Shown here piece after piece: positions 19,074 to 27,641 of a DNA stretch of 48,316 nucleotides. Within the stretch, counting starts at the first letter, position 1, and each line of letters opens with the position of its first letter. The DNA comes from an uncultured Acetatifactor sp. (GTDB taxonomy: Bacteria > Bacillota > Clostridia > Lachnospirales > Lachnospiraceae), in the NCBI GenBank assembly GCA_910584375.1, contig CAJUAH010000031.1, forward strand, positions 1 through 48,316, read 5' to 3'. Both the position numbers and the translations under genes were made by a program. The notes beneath the pieces are model-generated. The model ran no database searches and was not told where the DNA came from. It was given only the letters and a program-made list of their open reading frames with translations.

Positions 19074-19835
19074 ATGAGACAAACCGACAGACAGATCAAG
19101 AGAAATCTGGCCGTGGGAGCAGGCGGCCCCGGCGAAACCTGCGGCCTGCAAAAAGCCGTTCAGAGATCCAGACAGGCGTTAAGCGAGTGCGAAAAGCAGG
19201 GAGTACTCTCTCAGAGGGAATTCCTGTTCCAGCAGAGCAGATACATCAAAAAGCAGTGGTGGCTGCTGCAGGGAACGATCCTGGCAGTCCTTTGGATTAC
19301 GTTGGGACTGACCCATAGCGGCTGTTACACTCAGAGATATATGGGCATCGCGTCCTCCCTGTTCGGCGCCCTGGTGCTGCCGGAACTGTGGAAGAACCGC
19401 AGCGCGGGCGCTATGGAGATAGAGGGCGCGGCATTTTTTTCCCTGCGTCAGATCTATGCGGCCAGGATCTTTCTGTTTGCCCTGGCGGATTTCGCCCTGC
19501 TCTGCGTCTTTTCGCTGGGCGCTCTGTTTGGCGGAGTTGTGGCGGTCGGAGATCTGTTGGTACAGTTTTTTCTCCCCTATGTGGTAACCTGCTGCATCTG
19601 TTTTAAAACGCTGTACAGCCCCAGGATAGACTCTGAGGCGTTCGCCCTGTTTCTGTGCGTCGTCTGGAGCCTTGTGTGGCTGATGATACTGTCGAATGAA
19701 AAGATCTATCATGCGGTTTCTCTCCCCGTCTGGCTGACCATGCTTGGAGCGGCGTCGGTCTACCTGGGCTACTGCGTCTGGCGGGGGCAGAGGGACTGCG
19801 AGAACTTATTGGAGGTGAAACCGTTATGGAACTGA
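19074..19835 (+). CDS. Membrane protein of the ECF/ABC operon, unknown family
   Basis: A 253-residue protein with a polar N-terminal region of ~65 residues (basic, with Lys/Arg-rich helices) and about six transmembrane segments from residue ~68 onward, ending WN. There is no signal peptide and no nucleotide-binding motif. The start has AAAGGTAGG upstream. Its last codons overlap the start of the ABC ATPase by 10 bases, so they are co-translated. It may be a permease-like subunit or the membrane anchor that restrains the sigma factor through its cytoplasmic N-terminus; neither role can be shown from the sequence. Confidence 0.75.
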   Translation: MRQTDRQIKRNLAVGAGGPGETCGLQKAVQRSRQALSECEKQGVLSQREFLFQQSRYIKKQWWLLQGTILAVLWITLGLTHSGCYTQRYMGIASSLFGALVLPELWKNRSAGAMEIEGAAFFSLRQIYAARIFLFALADFALLCVFSLGALFGGVVAVGDLLVQFFLPYVVTCCICFKTLYSPRIDSEAFALFLCVVWSLVWLMILSNEKIYHAVSLPVWLTMLGAASVYLGYCVWRGQRDCENLLEVKPLWN

Positions 19836-20713
19836 AGATAACCGGACTTACGAAAAGATTTCAGGATATCACCGCGGTCAACGGGGTAACCCACACGCTG
19901 ACGCCCGGCGTCTACGGGCTGCTGGGGGTAAACGGCGCCGGAAAGACCACGCTGATGCGTATGCTCTGCACCCTGTTACAGCCCACGGAGGGCTCCGTCA
20001 CCTGGGACGGAAAAGACATATTTTCCATGGGCGGAGAGTACAGGAGGGTATTGGGGTATCTTCCCCAGGATTTCGGATATTACCCCGATTTTACCGTCTA
20101 TGACTATCTGTTGTACATTGCGTCCATCAAGGGTCTGCGGTCCATGACCGCAAAAGAGCGGGCGCGGGAGCTGCTGGAACAGGTGGGGCTGACGGCGGCG
20201 CAAAACAAGAAGATGAAAAAACTGTCCGGCGGCATGAAACGCCGGGCGGGGATCGCCCAGGCCATGCTGGCGGACCCGGCGATTCTGATATTGGACGAAC
20301 CCACGGCGGGACTTGACCCCAACGAAAGGATACGCTTTCGCAATCTGATCAGCGAGTTGGCCGACACCAGGCTGGTGCTGCTCTCCACACATATCGTATC
20401 GGATATCGAGTATATCGCCAATGAAGTGCTGCTGATGAAAAACGGGGAAATCTGCGCCAGCGGGACGCCTCAGGAGCTGCTGGACGCCATGCCGGAACGG
20501 GTGTGGAGCCTGGACCTGCCCCGGGAGGCTGTGGCAGGATATATGAGAACCTACAAGGTGTCCAATGTCAAGACCGTACCCGGCGGCGCTCAGCTGCGGA
20601 TCGTCTCGGAGGAGAAACCGGGAGCGGAGGCCATACCCGAGAAAGCCACGCTGGAAGATCTGTTTTTGAACTACTTTGGAGAAAGAGAGGGCGAGTCAAA
20701 TGTTGAGATATGA
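19826..20713 (+). CDS. ABC transporter ATP-binding protein
   Basis: A 295-residue exporter ATPase. Walker A is GVNGAGKTT (about 33-41), the Q-loop is in GYLPQDFGYYPDFTVYDYL, the signature LSGGMKRRAGIAQAM, Walker B ILILDEPTAGLDP, and the switch His is in LLSTHIVSDIEY. The C-terminal extension of ~70 residues is typical of ABC-2 drug or peptide exporters. It overlaps both neighbours (10 bases with the upstream membrane protein, 14 with the permease), a tightly coupled operon led by the ECF sigma gene. Confidence 0.92.
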   Translation: MELKITGLTKRFQDITAVNGVTHTLTPGVYGLLGVNGAGKTTLMRMLCTLLQPTEGSVTWDGKDIFSMGGEYRRVLGYLPQDFGYYPDFTVYDYLLYIASIKGLRSMTAKERARELLEQVGLTAAQNKKMKKLSGGMKRRAGIAQAMLADPAILILDEPTAGLDPNERIRFRNLISELADTRLVLLSTHIVSDIEYIANEVLLMKNGEICASGTPQELLDAMPERVWSLDLPREAVAGYMRTYKVSNVKTVPGGAQLRIVSEEKPGAEAIPEKATLEDLFLNYFGEREGESNVEI

Positions 20714-21926
20714 GCTGAAAAAAGTGTTTTCCAGAACCAGCAATAAGATCGCGCTTTCGCTGCTGCTGGCGCTGGTTTGTTTAACCTGCTTTTTTGCGCT
20801 GGGCGTTTCCTGGGTGGACGAAAACGGGGACAGTCACAGCGGTCCGGCGGCGATGGCCCGGCTGCGGGCGGCGCAGAAGGAGTGGGCCGGGGTCCTGGAC
20901 GAGGCGGCGATCCGGCGGGTGATCGGGGAGAATCAGCGGATACACAGTTTGCCGGAGGCCCACAGGGATACCGTGCGGGACAGCAATATCACCTACGGCC
21001 GCGGACAGGGCATCCAGGAGATACGCAGTCTGCTGAATTGCTCCTTTGCCGGAGGATTTCGGGAATACGATTATTACCGCGCGGACGCCCTGACGACGGA
21101 GGACGCGCCGCTGTTTTACCCAAACCGCGTCCGTCTGCTGCGGGAATGGCTGGAAGGAGAGGCTAGGGATCAGTTTTCGGAGCGGGAAAAGGCGTTTTTG
21201 GCAGAGCAATATGAAAGTCTGGAGACGCCTTTATACTACGATTATGCTCTGGGGTGGACACAGCTTTTGGAGTATGCCCCTACGGTTGTCATGATCGCCA
21301 TGCTGGTGCTGGGATACCTGGTGGCAGGCATCTTTTCCAATGAGTTTACCTGGAAATCCGACGCGGTGTTTTACTCCTCTCTATATGGAAGGGACAGAGC
21401 TGTCAAAGCGAAACTGCGGGCGGGATTTTGTCTGGTGACAGGGGCATATATGGCAACCTTCCTGCTGTACAGCGTTATCGTCCTGGGTTTTCTGGGCGCG
21501 GATGGCGGGAATATGGCGGTCCAGGCCACATTTGGCGGCTGGAAATGTTTCTATCACATTACCCTGTGGCAAGAATTTCTGCTCACCGCCCTGGGGGGAT
21601 ATCTCGGCTGCCTGTTTATCTCCTTCCTGTGCATGCTGGTGTCTGCCAGGACCCGATCGGCGGTGCTGGCGGTGATGCTGCCCTTTGTGCTGATCTTCAT
21701 CCCCTCGTTTCTGGCCAATATCTCCGGCAGTACCGTACAAAAGATCATAGGGCTGCTGCCGGATCAGTTGTTGCAGACAGGCACGGCGCTGAATCTGTTC
21801 AATCTGTACTCCGTGGGCGGGCGCATCGTGGGAGCCGTGCCCATACTGTTTACGGTCTATACGCTGCTGACGGTTTGCCTCTGGCCGATCATTTACCGGG
21901 TATACAGGAACAAACAGATCGGTTGA
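20700..21926 (+). CDS. ABC-2 permease with large extracytoplasmic loop
   Basis: A 408-residue permease. The first transmembrane segment is at ~15-35. A long soluble loop of about 160 residues (~40-195) would face outward, and five or more membrane segments fill the C-terminal half. The ATG at 20700 is inside the ATPase gene's last codons and gives the N-terminus MLRYELKKVFSRTSNK usual for such permeases; an earlier ATG at 20676 adds only hydrophilic residues. A 14-base perfect palindrome (TGATACGCGTATCA, 21924-21937) covers the stop codon at the meeting point with the convergent locus; it has no loop or T-run and is not an ordinary terminator. Confidence 0.85.
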   Translation: MLRYELKKVFSRTSNKIALSLLLALVCLTCFFALGVSWVDENGDSHSGPAAMARLRAAQKEWAGVLDEAAIRRVIGENQRIHSLPEAHRDTVRDSNITYGRGQGIQEIRSLLNCSFAGGFREYDYYRADALTTEDAPLFYPNRVRLLREWLEGEARDQFSEREKAFLAEQYESLETPLYYDYALGWTQLLEYAPTVVMIAMLVLGYLVAGIFSNEFTWKSDAVFYSSLYGRDRAVKAKLRAGFCLVTGAYMATFLLYSVIVLGFLGADGGNMAVQATFGGWKCFYHITLWQEFLLTALGGYLGCLFISFLCMLVSARTRSAVLAVMLPFVLIFIPSFLANISGSTVQKIIGLLPDQLLQTGTALNLFNLYSVGGRIVGAVPILFTVYTLLTVCLWPIIYRVYRNKQIG

Positions 21927-21939
21927 TACGCGTATCAGA

Positions 21940-22682
21940 TCAGTCCCTTTTTCTGAAATACAGTAAACTGGCGGTGATTCCCGATAAGCACATAAGCCAT
22001 ATTATGGCGATGGAGAGCTCTACGGGACAGTTCCCCTGAGAGGGGCGTCCCATCACAAGAAGATAGGAGGCCGACCACGGATAATATCCCGCGATCTGTG
22101 AGCCTGACAAAACAACATTGATCAGGCTCACAGCGGCTATGGCGATCAGCGGCGCGGCGAATCCTTTTGTCCTTATGGTGAGATAAATAAAAGGGGTCTG
22201 GGTGGCGCATAACAGAATTCCCCCGTACAACATTTTGATCAGAAAAAACAGAAAGGACGGTATCGTAAGCTGCGTTACGGGAACGAAACAGTTGCACACC
22301 AATGCCGATACCAGGATTTCCAGCCAGGAAACCAACATGAACAGGAAAGTCAACATAGCGAAGAACAGCAATTTCCCGAGGAGAAAAGCGGTTCGGGAAA
22401 CCGGAATAACAGAAATATTTTTCAGCGTTCCGCTTGTGTATTCCCAACAGATCATCCATGCGCCCAAAACAGTCAGGACCATTGGCGCGAATAAAAGCAT
22501 CAAAAACATCAGCGCGCTCTCGTAGAGGGAAAACACACTTATGTCAGCCTGTGTGTCAGAAAGGTATTTTGTCACGGCGTTCACCATAACAAAAAAGGAA
22601 CGATCATTGTGCCCAATATCCCGATCAGGAGAAATTTTGAGCGTTTCATTTTCATAAATTCACATTGCAGCAGTCTAAGCAA
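21940..22682 (-). pseudogene. LanG/CprC-like ABC permease with frameshift
   Basis: The downstream part (from 22587) is a 215-residue membrane protein containing WEYTSGTLKN, characteristic of lantibiotic-immunity and bacitracin-type permeases. It lacks the expected N-terminal segment. That segment is present just upstream in another frame, starting at a TTG at 22682 with AGGAGG eight bases before it, and includes MKMKRSKFLLIGILGT. Adding one base to the run of six A (22591-22596, plus strand) would join the two frames as ...VPFF-VMVNAV. I infer a one-base loss in a homopolymer. The gene follows the ATPase remnant immediately. Only one permease remains, where such systems usually have two. Confidence 0.8.
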
Positions 22683-23394
22683 TTCCCTCACCTCCTGTTA
22701 TTTTTTTAAAATGTTCTTCCAGACTGTCCTCGCAGGTATGCGCCTGAAAAACCTCCAGGCCGTCATCCACGAAACGGTTTATTACCCTTGGTACCGGTAT
22801 GTCCGTATTATACAGGCGTATGTTGCGGTCGTCCTGTACGATAAACTGCCTTTCACCGAAAGACTGTTCCAGAATCCTGGCTGCCTGGGCTGTGTCGGAT
22901 ACCGTAAAATGAACATATCTGCCGTTTCTCTGCTCCAGCTCGGCAAGGCTCTCCTCCTCCAACAAAATCCCTCTGTCGATAATACCGATGGGGTCAAGCC
23001 CGTTGACGGGTTCGTCCAATATCAGCAGTTCGGGGTCGTGCATGATTGCCAGCGCGATGGCCAGACGCTGTTTCATGCCCAGCGAAAATTGGGAAAACTT
23101 TTTAGGGTCGTTATAGGGTAAAGCGACCAGATCCAGAGCGTCCCGTATCGCATGAGGATTTGGCACTCCCCGCAGCGTGGCGAAAACGCGGAGATTTTCG
23201 GCGGCGGTCAGGTTTGGGTAAAAGCCGGGTGTTTCAATCAGGCTTCCGATACGGGGAAGAATCTTCTTTTCATTTCCCCGCAGCGGCTTTTGCCAGATTA
23301 GCACTTCCCCTGACGTGGGCAGCGTAAGACCGAGCAGCATTTTCATGGTGGTGGTTTTTCCGGCGCCATTTCTGCCCAGCAGCCCGTATATCCG
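22675..23394 (-). pseudogene. LanF/CprA-like ABC ATPase, missing N-terminus and H-loop region
   Basis: The frame contains RIYGLLGRNGAGKTTTMKML (Walker A), FSLGMKQRLAIALAI (signature) and LLILDEPVNGLDPIGI (Walker B). Two parts are missing. Nothing of the ~25 residues normally ahead of Walker A is left: the frame merges at about 23390 with the kinase gene. After GLDPIGI the sequence goes straight to IDRGILLEE, whereas family members have some 40 residues there, including the switch histidine. The protein cannot be a working ATPase as it stands. The C-terminal ~95 residues look normal. Confidence 0.85.
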
Positions 23395-23990
23395 TCGGGA
23401 TCAAGCTCCGCCCATAAAGGCTGCTCGGGAATGGAAAGATCGTATGCGATTTGTTTATCCTCAAAGACAGGTATCCAGTCGATCAAAATATTTCTGGTAA
23501 GCTCAGCGGTTTCAACGGAATCCGTTTGTATAACAAATTCGTCCGAACGCAGTTTAAACCAGTCAAACAGTATGTCAATGTAGTCTTTGAGAGCATGGGA
23601 CTTTTGGCGGGCAGTTTCGATATAGTCGTCGCGGGCGCCGCCGGTGACAACGCCTTTATGCACTGCGTCCAGATAGCCGATGAGAGTAGTAAGAGGGGTT
23701 CTGACGTCGTGGGACAGGCTGGTCATAAGCTGCCTGGCGGTTTCCTCTGTATGGCGGAACGCGGAAAGTTTATCTTCGTAGGACAGGATGATATCGTTGA
23801 TCTCAAAAGCCAGCGGAGCGGCGATCTCATTGTATCTGGCCAGAATCCGCCTGTTCCCGTTTCCGTTTTTAATATCGGCAAGCGCGTCCAGCATTTCAGA
23901 TATTTGCCGTTTTGCCCTGCGTATAGCGGTAACGGAATAAATTACCGGCAACAACATAACTACCGGCAGCAGAACGCCTAAAAATTTCAT
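23343..23990 (-). pseudogene. Sensor histidine kinase truncated by deletion into the ABC gene
   Basis: An N-terminal membrane segment (MKFLGVLLPVVMLLPVIYSV) is followed by a HAMP-like helix and a dimerisation domain with the H-box LSHDVRTPLTTL. The start of the ATP-binding domain is recognisable up to AELDPDG. The frame then reads 14 or so residues of out-of-frame ABC ATPase sequence and stops. The N, G1 and G2 boxes of the kinase are missing, so it cannot autophosphorylate. Its start has AAGGAGG upstream and lies four bases after the response regulator. The layout matches CprRK-CprABC-like or LanRK-LanFEG loci after a deletion. Confidence 0.85.
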
Positions 23991-23994
23991 GTTG

Positions 23995-24687
23995 TCAGAC
24001 CTCCTTGTTAAAGCGGTAGCCGATTCCCTTTACAGTCTGGATATATCTGGGACTGCCGGGGTCTTTTTCGATCTTTTTTCGCAGACGGCTGATTATTGCC
24101 ATAATATTGCTGTCGTCATATACATAGGGTTCCTTCCATACGCCCTCGTATATTTGCTGCTTTGTCAATATTTTGCCCTGCCGCATGGCGCAAAACAGCA
24201 ATAAGTCAAATTCCTTTGGGGGTAAGGCAACCGTTCCGTTTACCGATGTGACCAGGCGGCTGTCCGGATCAATGGTCAGGCCGTCAAACTCCAGCTTTTC
24301 AGAAACGCCGTCAGGCCGGTTAAAGCAGGTATAGCGGCGGATCAGAGAGACAATGCGGGCGATCAGCTCTTCCATCTCAAAGGGCTTGGTCAAATAATCG
24401 TCCGCTCCGGCCCGCAAACCCCGCACCCTGGATATACTGTCGCTTTTAGAGGTAAGCATAAGGACGGGCAGACGATGGCTCTCCCTTATTTTTTCCAAAA
24501 GAGCAAAACCGTCCAGGTCGGGCATCATAACATCCAACAGGACAAGCTGGTATATATTGTCTTTCAGTTTCTTCAGCCCCTCCGCGCCCAGATAGCAGCA
24601 GTCCACATCTATATTTTCCTGTAAGACGCTTTTCCTGACCAGATCGCATAGCTGCTTATCGTCGTCTATAAACAAAATCTTTTTCAT
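23995..24687 (-). CDS. OmpR-family response regulator (CprR/LanR-like)
   Basis: A 230-residue two-domain regulator. The receiver (1-120) has the acidic pair near the N-terminus (FIDDDKQL), the phospho-acceptor Asp in LVLLDVMMPDLDG, and the conserved Lys in YLTKPFEMEEL. The C-terminal winged helix includes LPPKEFDLLLFCAMRQGKIL and YIQTVKGIGYRF. It appears intact, yet its partner kinase and the presumed target transporter downstream are broken. It may act on other promoters, be phosphorylated by another kinase, or simply not yet have decayed. Confidence 0.93.
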   Translation of the reverse strand: MKKILFIDDDKQLCDLVRKSVLQENIDVDCCYLGAEGLKKLKDNIYQLVLLDVMMPDLDGFALLEKIRESHRLPVLMLTSKSDSISRVRGLRAGADDYLTKPFEMEELIARIVSLIRRYTCFNRPDGVSEKLEFDGLTIDPDSRLVTSVNGTVALPPKEFDLLLFCAMRQGKILTKQQIYEGVWKEPYVYDDSNIMAIISRLRKKIEKDPGSPRYIQTVKGIGYRFNKEV

Positions 24688-24839
24688 TGCCGCTCCTTTA
24701 AAATATCCGATCCCAAAACTTTTCAGCCATTATTATATGTGGTAGACTAAATAAAAACAAGGCTCTTTCTGCGATGTTTGAGAAATAATATCCAACATCA
24801 GCCATAAAATTCATCAGCCATAATATATGAAAATAAAAC

Positions 24840-24896
24840 TTGACATAAATCTCGTATGTGATAACATATCTCATATACGAAATTTATTGTTATAAT
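24840..24896 (+). promoter_or_regulatory. Promoter/operator region of the HigA-like gene
   Basis: An inverted repeat TCGTATGTGA (24852-24861) and TCATATACGA (24871-24880), matching at 9 of 10 positions, lies between TTGACA (24840-24845) and an extended -10 TGTTATAAT (TATAAT 24891-24896). Placement just ahead of a helix-turn-helix gene suggests autoregulation. Confidence 0.6.
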
Positions 24897-24919
24897 ATTT
24901 GAAAAATGGAGGAATAGCG

Positions 24920-25210
24920 ATGAGAGAAGCAATGGATTACATTTTGGATCCGGAAGGCAACAAGGTTATGATCGAGGCGGAGCAGAAGAGCATGAAACAG
25001 AATCTGGCGGAGCAGTATGTGCGTATGCGCAAGGATATGAAACTGACGCAGGAGCAGGTTTCCCGCCGTTCCGGCATTCCCAGATCCAATATCGCCCGGT
25101 TTGAGAGCGGCCGTTACAATCCCTCTCTGGAGTTGATGGTAAAGATGGCGGCGTCCATGGGACTGAAAGTACAGATTCAGCTGGTACCGGACAAGGAGGC
25201 CAGAGGCTGA
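24920..25210 (+). CDS. HigA-like helix-turn-helix protein
   Basis: A 96-residue XRE-type DNA-binding protein: MKLTQEQVSRRSGIPRSNIA and FESGRYNPSLELMVKMAASM form the helix-turn-helix. The shape is that of HigA-type antitoxins, but no toxin gene lies upstream (only ~210 bases to the response regulator) and the next gene encodes a beta-glucosidase. The ATG at 24920 has GGAGG upstream; an in-frame TTG at 24899 is not favoured. It is probably co-transcribed with the glucosidase (31-base gap) and, by inference, may regulate it, or be an orphan antitoxin. Confidence 0.8.
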   Translation: MREAMDYILDPEGNKVMIEAEQKSMKQNLAEQYVRMRKDMKLTQEQVSRRSGIPRSNIARFESGRYNPSLELMVKMAASMGLKVQIQLVPDKEARG

Positions 25211-25241
25211 TCCGGGCGCAGGCCCGCAATAGGAGAATGGG

Positions 25242-27491
25242 ATGACATCAGAACAGATACAGACACTGCTGGCAGATATGTCCCTGCAGGAAAAAATCGG
25301 GCAGCTCATACAGCTCACGGGAGTTTTTTACGCGGGGGAAGGAATGGCTACGGGCCCCATGTCGGAGATGGGACTGACCCGGGAACAGGTGGACATGGCC
25401 GGTTCCGTGCTCTCCTCCGTGGGGGCGGCGCGGCTAAAGAATATTCAAAAGACATATATGGAAAAACAGCCTCATCATATTCCCCTGCTGTTTATGGCGG
25501 ATGTGATCAACGGTTTCCGCACCGTGTTTCCGATTCCGCTGGCCCAGGGCTGCTCCTTTGACCCGGAGCTGTCCCGGGAGATGGCCCGGGTGTCCGCCAG
25601 GGAGGCGGCGCGCACGGGGCTGCATGCGACCTTTTCCCCCATGGTGGATCTGGTGAGGGACGCCCGCTGGGGGAGAGTCATGGAGTCCACAGGAGAGGAT
25701 CCCTATCTGAACGGTCTCTTCGGCAGCGCCATGATCCGGGGATACCAGGGGGAGAATGTGGGGGAGAAGGATCGTATCGCGGCCTGCGTCAAGCATTTTG
25801 CAGGATACGGAGCCCCCATGGGCGGACGGGAATACAATCAGGTGGAACTGTCCGAGAGGACGCTGCGGCAGGATTATATGCCCTCCTACCGCCAGGGCGT
25901 GGAGGCCGGAGCGGAGCTGGTCATGACCTCCTTCAACACTTTGGGCAGAGTGCCCGCTACCGCCAACCGGGAACTGATGCAGGATATTCTGCGCGGAGAA
26001 TGGGGCTTTGAGGGAGTGCTGATCTCCGATTGGGCGGCGATCCGGGAGCTGCTTGCCCACGGGATCGCCGCGGACAGGGACGAGGCCGCCTATCTGGCAC
26101 TGCGAGCCGGTGTGGACATTGACATGATGACGGATGTATATGCCAACCATCTGGAGAGACAGATCCGGGAGGGGAAGATCCCCATGGAATGGCTGGACGC
26201 CTCCGTGCTGCGCATATTAAATCTGAAAAACAAGCTGGGCCTGTTTGAGCATCCCTGCAAGGATGCGGACGAGGCCTACGACGGCGCGGCGGATATTGAG
26301 CCGGCCCACCGGGCGTTTGCCCGGAAAGCGGCGCCGGAAACTTTTGTGTTGCTGAAAAATGACGGCATCCTTCCGCTGCCCACGGCGCCCACGGAGCGGG
26401 TGAGAAACATAGCCTTTGTGGGCCCCTATGTGGATGAAAAGAGGATATGCGGCTCTTGGTCCCTCTTCTATAATATGGAAGAAAACGTGACCATACAGGA
26501 GGCATTGGAGCAGGCCCGCACGCTGACCGTACCCGTTTCCTGGGCCAAGGGCTGCCAGGTGCTGGACTATGGGCAGGAGAGAGACGGATTCAGAGATCAT
26601 GTAAAGAATACATGCGGCAGAGAAGAGCTGGAGGCTATGGAGGCCGAGGCGGTGCGCGTGGCCAGGGAGGCCGATGTGGTGGTAATGCCCATGGGGGAGC
26701 ATCACGAGTACACCGGGGAAGGCTCCGCCCGCACGGAGATCGGCATTCCTGAGCATCAGATGGAACTGTTTCGCAGGGTTTACGCCGTCAATCCCAATAT
26801 CGTGGTAGTCAGTTTCAGCGGTCGTCCCCTGGATCTGCGGGAGGTGAGCCGCAAGGCCAGGGCGGTGTTACAGGTGTGGTTCCCCGGTACGGAGGGGGGA
26901 CATGCCATTGTGGATACGCTGTTTGGGGAGACGGAGCCGGGCGGCAGACTGTCTATGTCCTTTCCCTACAATGTGGGACAGGTTCCCGTATACTACAGCG
27001 AACTGCCTACCGGCAGGCCCCATCTGGACGGCGCGGCGGACGGCCGCTGTGTATCCCGGTATATTGACGCGCCCAACAAACCCCTGTATGTGTTCGGATA
27101 CGGGATGGGGTATACCACATTTTCCTATTCTCCTGTGACCCTGAGCCGCGGGGACATGGTCATGGGGAAAAAGGCGGCGGAGGGCTCCGCTTTGACGGCT
27201 GCGGTCACACTGACCAACACCGGCAGCAGGCCGGGCACGGAGGTGGTGCAGCTCTATATCCGGGACATGGCTGGCAGCGTTGCCCGCCCGGTCCGGGAGC
27301 TGAAAGGATTTCAGCGAGTCACCCTTGGGCCCGGAGAGAGCAGACAGGTGTGCTTTGACATTACGGAGGAAATGCTGCGATTTTACCGGTTGGACATGTC
27401 TTACGGGGCGGAGCCGGGACAGTTCATGGCATATATCGGGTCGGACAGCGACACCCAAAACGGCGCGTCCTTTTCGCTGAGACAGGAATGA
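25242..27491 (+). CDS. GH3 family beta-glucosidase-type enzyme
   Basis: Retaining glycoside hydrolase of family 3 that removes terminal beta-linked sugars from oligosaccharides. The 749 residues hold the (beta/alpha)8 domain with FSPMVDLVRDARWGRVMEST and the nucleophile Asp263 in GVLISDWAAI. The second domain has MGEHHEYTGEGSARTEI, where the acid/base residue is expected, and a C-terminal fibronectin III-like domain starts near residue 630 (VTLTNTGSRPGTEVVQLYI). There is no signal peptide, so it acts inside the cell on imported sugars. The start has AGGAGAAT upstream. Neighbours give no transporter to hint at the substrate. Confidence 0.93.
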   Translation: MTSEQIQTLLADMSLQEKIGQLIQLTGVFYAGEGMATGPMSEMGLTREQVDMAGSVLSSVGAARLKNIQKTYMEKQPHHIPLLFMADVINGFRTVFPIPLAQGCSFDPELSREMARVSAREAARTGLHATFSPMVDLVRDARWGRVMESTGEDPYLNGLFGSAMIRGYQGENVGEKDRIAACVKHFAGYGAPMGGREYNQVELSERTLRQDYMPSYRQGVEAGAELVMTSFNTLGRVPATANRELMQDILRGEWGFEGVLISDWAAIRELLAHGIAADRDEAAYLALRAGVDIDMMTDVYANHLERQIREGKIPMEWLDASVLRILNLKNKLGLFEHPCKDADEAYDGAADIEPAHRAFARKAAPETFVLLKNDGILPLPTAPTERVRNIAFVGPYVDEKRICGSWSLFYNMEENVTIQEALEQARTLTVPVSWAKGCQVLDYGQERDGFRDHVKNTCGREELEAMEAEAVRVAREADVVVMPMGEHHEYTGEGSARTEIGIPEHQMELFRRVYAVNPNIVVVSFSGRPLDLREVSRKARAVLQVWFPGTEGGHAIVDTLFGETEPGGRLSMSFPYNVGQVPVYYSELPTGRPHLDGAADGRCVSRYIDAPNKPLYVFGYGMGYTTFSYSPVTLSRGDMVMGKKAAEGSALTAAVTLTNTGSRPGTEVVQLYIRDMAGSVARPVRELKGFQRVTLGPGESRQVCFDITEEMLRFYRLDMSYGAEPGQFMAYIGSDSDTQNGASFSLRQE

Positions 27492-27503
27492 TTTGGAACA
27501 GAG

Positions 27504-27614
27504 GTTCCAAGAACCTCTAAACAGCATATCCCCGGAAGGCGCACTGAGCAATATGCGGACGCAAGGGGCGGCCGGATGTTGCTCACCTGCATTGTGTGTC
27601 TGTAGGGGATATGC
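27504..27614 (+). other. Structured intergenic region, nested inverted repeats
   Basis: Between the GH3 and DUF308 genes: GAGGTTC-CAA-GAACCTC forms a small hairpin near 27502-27518. Then GCATATCCCC (27524-27533) pairs with GGGGATATGC (27605-27614), enclosing TGAGCAA and TTGCTCA, which can also pair. No T-run follows. It resembles a branched RNA rather than a terminator. Confidence 0.5.
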
Positions 27615-27641
27615 GGAACTCTAAATAGGAGGTAATGCAAG

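Noticed and set aside
21924..21937. TGATACGCGTATCA palindrome as a terminator
   Set aside because: It has no loop and no T-run. It is noted only as a palindrome at a convergent gene junction.
24690..24919. HigB-type toxin gene upstream of the HigA-like gene
   Set aside because: The ~210-base gap is AT-rich and holds no supported reading frame.
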